Positions 6,348-7,718 of a stretch of DNA of 7,718 nucleotides are shown in pieces. The notes below the pieces were generated by a model. It was given only the letters and a program-made list of their open reading frames with translations, was not told the origin of the DNA and made no database searches. This stretch comes from Clostridia bacterium (GTDB taxonomy: Bacteria > Bacillota_A > Clostridia > Oscillospirales > CAG-272), in contig JAFTHF010000034.1 in assembly GCA_017457545.1 (NCBI GenBank), positions 1 to 7,718 on the forward strand, read 5' to 3'. The translations under genes were made by a program, and so were the position numbers. The number at the start of each line of letters is the position of its first letter. Position 1 is the stretch's first letter.

Positions 6348-7103
6348 ATGAGAAGAAAAGTTATAGCAGGCAACTGGAAAATGAATATGACTCCCTCACA
6401 GGCTAAGGCACTTATTGAGGAGACAAAGCCCCTCGTAGCCGGCAAGGATAATTGCGATATTATCTTCTGCGTTCCTTATGTTGACATTCACGCAGCACAG
6501 GAAGCAGCTAAGGGCAGCAACATCAAGATCGGCGCTGAGAACGTTCACTTTGCTCCCAAGGGCGCATACACAGGTGAAATCTCTGCTGAAATGCTTAAGG
6601 AATGCGGTGTTGACTATGTAATCATCGGTCACAGCGAAAGAAGACAGTACTTTGGCGAAACAGACGAAACAGTTAACCTTCGTACAAAGGCAGCATTAGA
6701 GGCTGGTCTTAAGGTTCTTCTTTGCCTTGGTGAGGTCAAGGAAGAAAGAGTTAACGGCATTACAGACGAAATCGTTTCTATGCAGACTAAGCTTGACCTT
6801 AAGGATATTACAGAGGAGCAGCTTGCAAACGTAATCATCGCATACGAGCCTGTATGGGCTAGCGGAACAGGTCTTACTGCAACACCTGAGCAGGCAGACG
6901 AAACAAGCGGTGTTATCCGTAACACAATCGCTAAGATCTACAGCAAGGAAGCAGCTGAAAAGATTATTATTCAGTACGGTGGATCTATGAACGCAGCTAA
7001 CGCAGCAGAGCTTCTTTCCAAGGAGAATGTAGACGGTGGTCTTATCGGCGGCGCATCTCTTAAGGCAAAGGATTTCTCCATCATTGTTGATGCAGCTCAG
7101 TAA
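6348..7103 (+). CDS. tpiA: Triose-phosphate isomerase
   Basis: This enzyme interconverts dihydroxyacetone phosphate and glyceraldehyde 3-phosphate in the cytoplasm. It is 251 residues, the standard length, and a single TIM barrel. All catalytic residues are visible: Lys11 in G-N-W-K-M-N (8-13), His95 in G-H-S-E-R-R (94-99) and Glu167 in A-Y-E-P-V-W-A (165-171). The flexible loop 6 (W-A-S-G-T-G) follows. Phosphate is gripped by Y-G-G-S and by the final D-G-G-L-I-G-G-A-S-L. ATG at 6348 follows AAGGAG (6335-6340) with seven bases between. It lies 69 bases after pgk with no promoter of its own that I can see, so it is probably read from the pgk promoter, with the hairpin between them adjusting its share. 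Codon bias matches that of pgk. Confidence 0.98.
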   Translation: MRRKVIAGNWKMNMTPSQAKALIEETKPLVAGKDNCDIIFCVPYVDIHAAQEAAKGSNIKIGAENVHFAPKGAYTGEISAEMLKECGVDYVIIGHSERRQYFGETDETVNLRTKAALEAGLKVLLCLGEVKEERVNGITDEIVSMQTKLDLKDITEEQLANVIIAYEPVWASGTGLTATPEQADETSGVIRNTIAKIYSKEAAEKIIIQYGGSMNAANAAELLSKENVDGGLIGGASLKAKDFSIIVDAAQ

Positions 7104-7117
7104 TTAATTTAATAAAT

Positions 7118-7150
7118 GAGAGATTTACGCATGCGTAAATCTCTTTTTTT
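7118..7150 (+). terminator. Rho-independent terminator of pgk-tpiA
   Basis: Positions 7119-7144 are a perfect 26-bp palindrome (13-bp arms, centre between 7131 and 7132), extended by a G-T pair at 7118/7145. It merges into seven Ts (7144-7150). In RNA the middle bases would form a small loop. It starts 15 bases after the tpiA stop. The opposite strand has no T-run on its far side, so it should work for the + strand only. Confidence 0.93.
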
Positions 7151-7162
7151 ATACAAAAATAA

Positions 7163-7191
7163 TTGAATACCTGCAAATTACGTGATATAAT
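7163..7191 (+). promoter_or_regulatory. Predicted sigma-A promoter of uxaB
   Basis: TTGAAT at 7163-7168 (-35), 17 bases, then a perfect TATAAT at 7186-7191 (-10) preceded by TGA (extended -10). Transcription would start near 7198, leaving a leader of about 40 bases. AAAGGAGA (7221-7228) precedes the ATG at 7238. I see no clear operator palindrome between promoter and start codon. Confidence 0.8.
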
Positions 7192-7237
7192 TAAAATGTA
7201 AAAGTATGAAATAACTATCTAAAGGAGAAATAGTATA

Positions 7238-7718
7238 ATGAGATCAGAAAAGGTAATTCAGTTTGGTGAAGGTGGATTCCTTCGTGGCTTTGTAGATTGG
7301 ATGCTTCAGCATGTAAATGAAAATACAGAGTTTAGCGGTAGCGTAGTCGTGGTTCAGCCTATCAAGGACGGACTTTGTGATATGCTTAGCGCTCAGGGCT
7401 GTGTTTATACACATCTTTGCCGTGGTGTTGAGGGAGTGGACGTAAAGAAGATTGACGTTATTTCCCGTTGCGTTATGCCCTATGATGATTTTGACAGCTA
7501 TATGAAATTGGCTGAAAACAAGGATTTCCGTTTTGTTGTATCAAACACAACAGAGGCAGGCATTACCTTCAGCGCTGAGGATAAGATTACTGACCGTCCC
7601 GCAAATACCTTCCCCGGTAAGCTTACACAGCTTCTTAATAGGAGATATGAGCTTGGACTTGACGGCTTTGTATTCCTCCCCTGTGAGCTTATAGATAAGA
7701 ATGGTGACAACCTTAAAA
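7238..7718 (+). CDS. uxaB: Tagaturonate reductase (altronate oxidoreductase), N-terminal 160 residues (partial)
   Basis: The frame is open from ATG at 7238 to the window edge, so the last two thirds of a protein of about 480 residues are missing. UxaB reduces D-tagaturonate to D-altronate with NADH, the second step of galacturonate breakdown after UxaC, in the cytoplasm. The N-terminus carries the NAD-binding motif of the mannitol dehydrogenase family, Q-F-G-E-G-G-F-L-R-G-F-V-D-W (8-21). Further landmarks are V-V-V-V-Q-P-I, R-F-V-V-S-N-T-T-E-A-G-I (about 98-109), P-A-K/G-K-L-T-x-L-L and P-C-E-L-I-D-x-N-G-D (148-157), which closely follow the E. coli enzyme. It lacks the roughly 13 extra residues at the start of the E. 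coli protein. It has its own promoter and is separated from tpiA by a terminator; any uxaA, uxaC or kdgK partners would lie to the right. Confidence 0.93.
   Translation, partial: MRSEKVIQFGEGGFLRGFVDWMLQHVNENTEFSGSVVVVQPIKDGLCDMLSAQGCVYTHLCRGVEGVDVKKIDVISRCVMPYDDFDSYMKLAENKDFRFVVSNTTEAGITFSAEDKITDRPANTFPGKLTQLLNRRYELGLDGFVFLPCELIDKNGDNLK

Noticed and set aside
7192..7237. Possible riboswitch or leader peptide in the uxaB leader
   Set aside because: The predicted leader is about 40 bases, holds no clear stem and no credible small reading frame.

Overview
The window looks like ordinary chromosome from a low- to mid-GC anaerobic Firmicute, most likely a gut or rumen clostridium of the Ruminococcaceae/Oscillospiraceae type. 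This is an inference from protein style: a single-chain pyruvate:ferredoxin oxidoreductase, strong AAG (Lys) and CTT (Leu) codon preference in the central-metabolism genes, a phosphoglycerate kinase with an added charged segment, and a hexuronate (pectin) catabolic gene. All seven genes lie on the + strand, and no intergenic gap reaches 140 bases. I see no tRNA, rRNA, CRISPR array, insertion sequence or phage gene.

Layout. (1) Positions 1-363 hold the C-terminal end of pyruvate:ferredoxin oxidoreductase, closed by a Rho-independent terminator. (2) A promoter at 425-453 starts a tight cluster of four genes: an ABC-2 type exporter ATPase, its large duplicated permease (overlapping by 8 bases), a U32-family protein (12-base gap) and undecaprenyl-diphosphatase UppP (2-base gap). 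(3) A promoter at 4911-4939 starts pgk-tpiA, two adjacent steps of lower glycolysis, with a strong 12-bp hairpin between the genes. A 26-bp perfect palindrome plus a T-run ends the unit. (4) A near-consensus promoter at 7163-7191 starts uxaB (tagaturonate reductase), which runs off the right edge.

How the genes fit together. The pgk-tpiA and PFOR products sit on the route triose phosphate -> phosphoglycerate -> pyruvate -> acetyl-CoA + reduced ferredoxin. UxaB belongs to galacturonate breakdown, which feeds pyruvate and triose phosphate into the same route. The middle cluster is different in kind: membrane export, RNA hydroxylation (by family) and recycling of the cell-wall lipid carrier. Co-transcription of the exporter with uppP suggests an envelope or antibiotic-tolerance role, but the exporter's substrate cannot be read from the sequence.

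No clearly new system is visible. The points most worth a second look are the insertion in Pgk beside its substrate-binding loop, the internal duplication of the permease, the pgk-tpiA intergenic hairpin, and the exporter-U32-uppP gene order.
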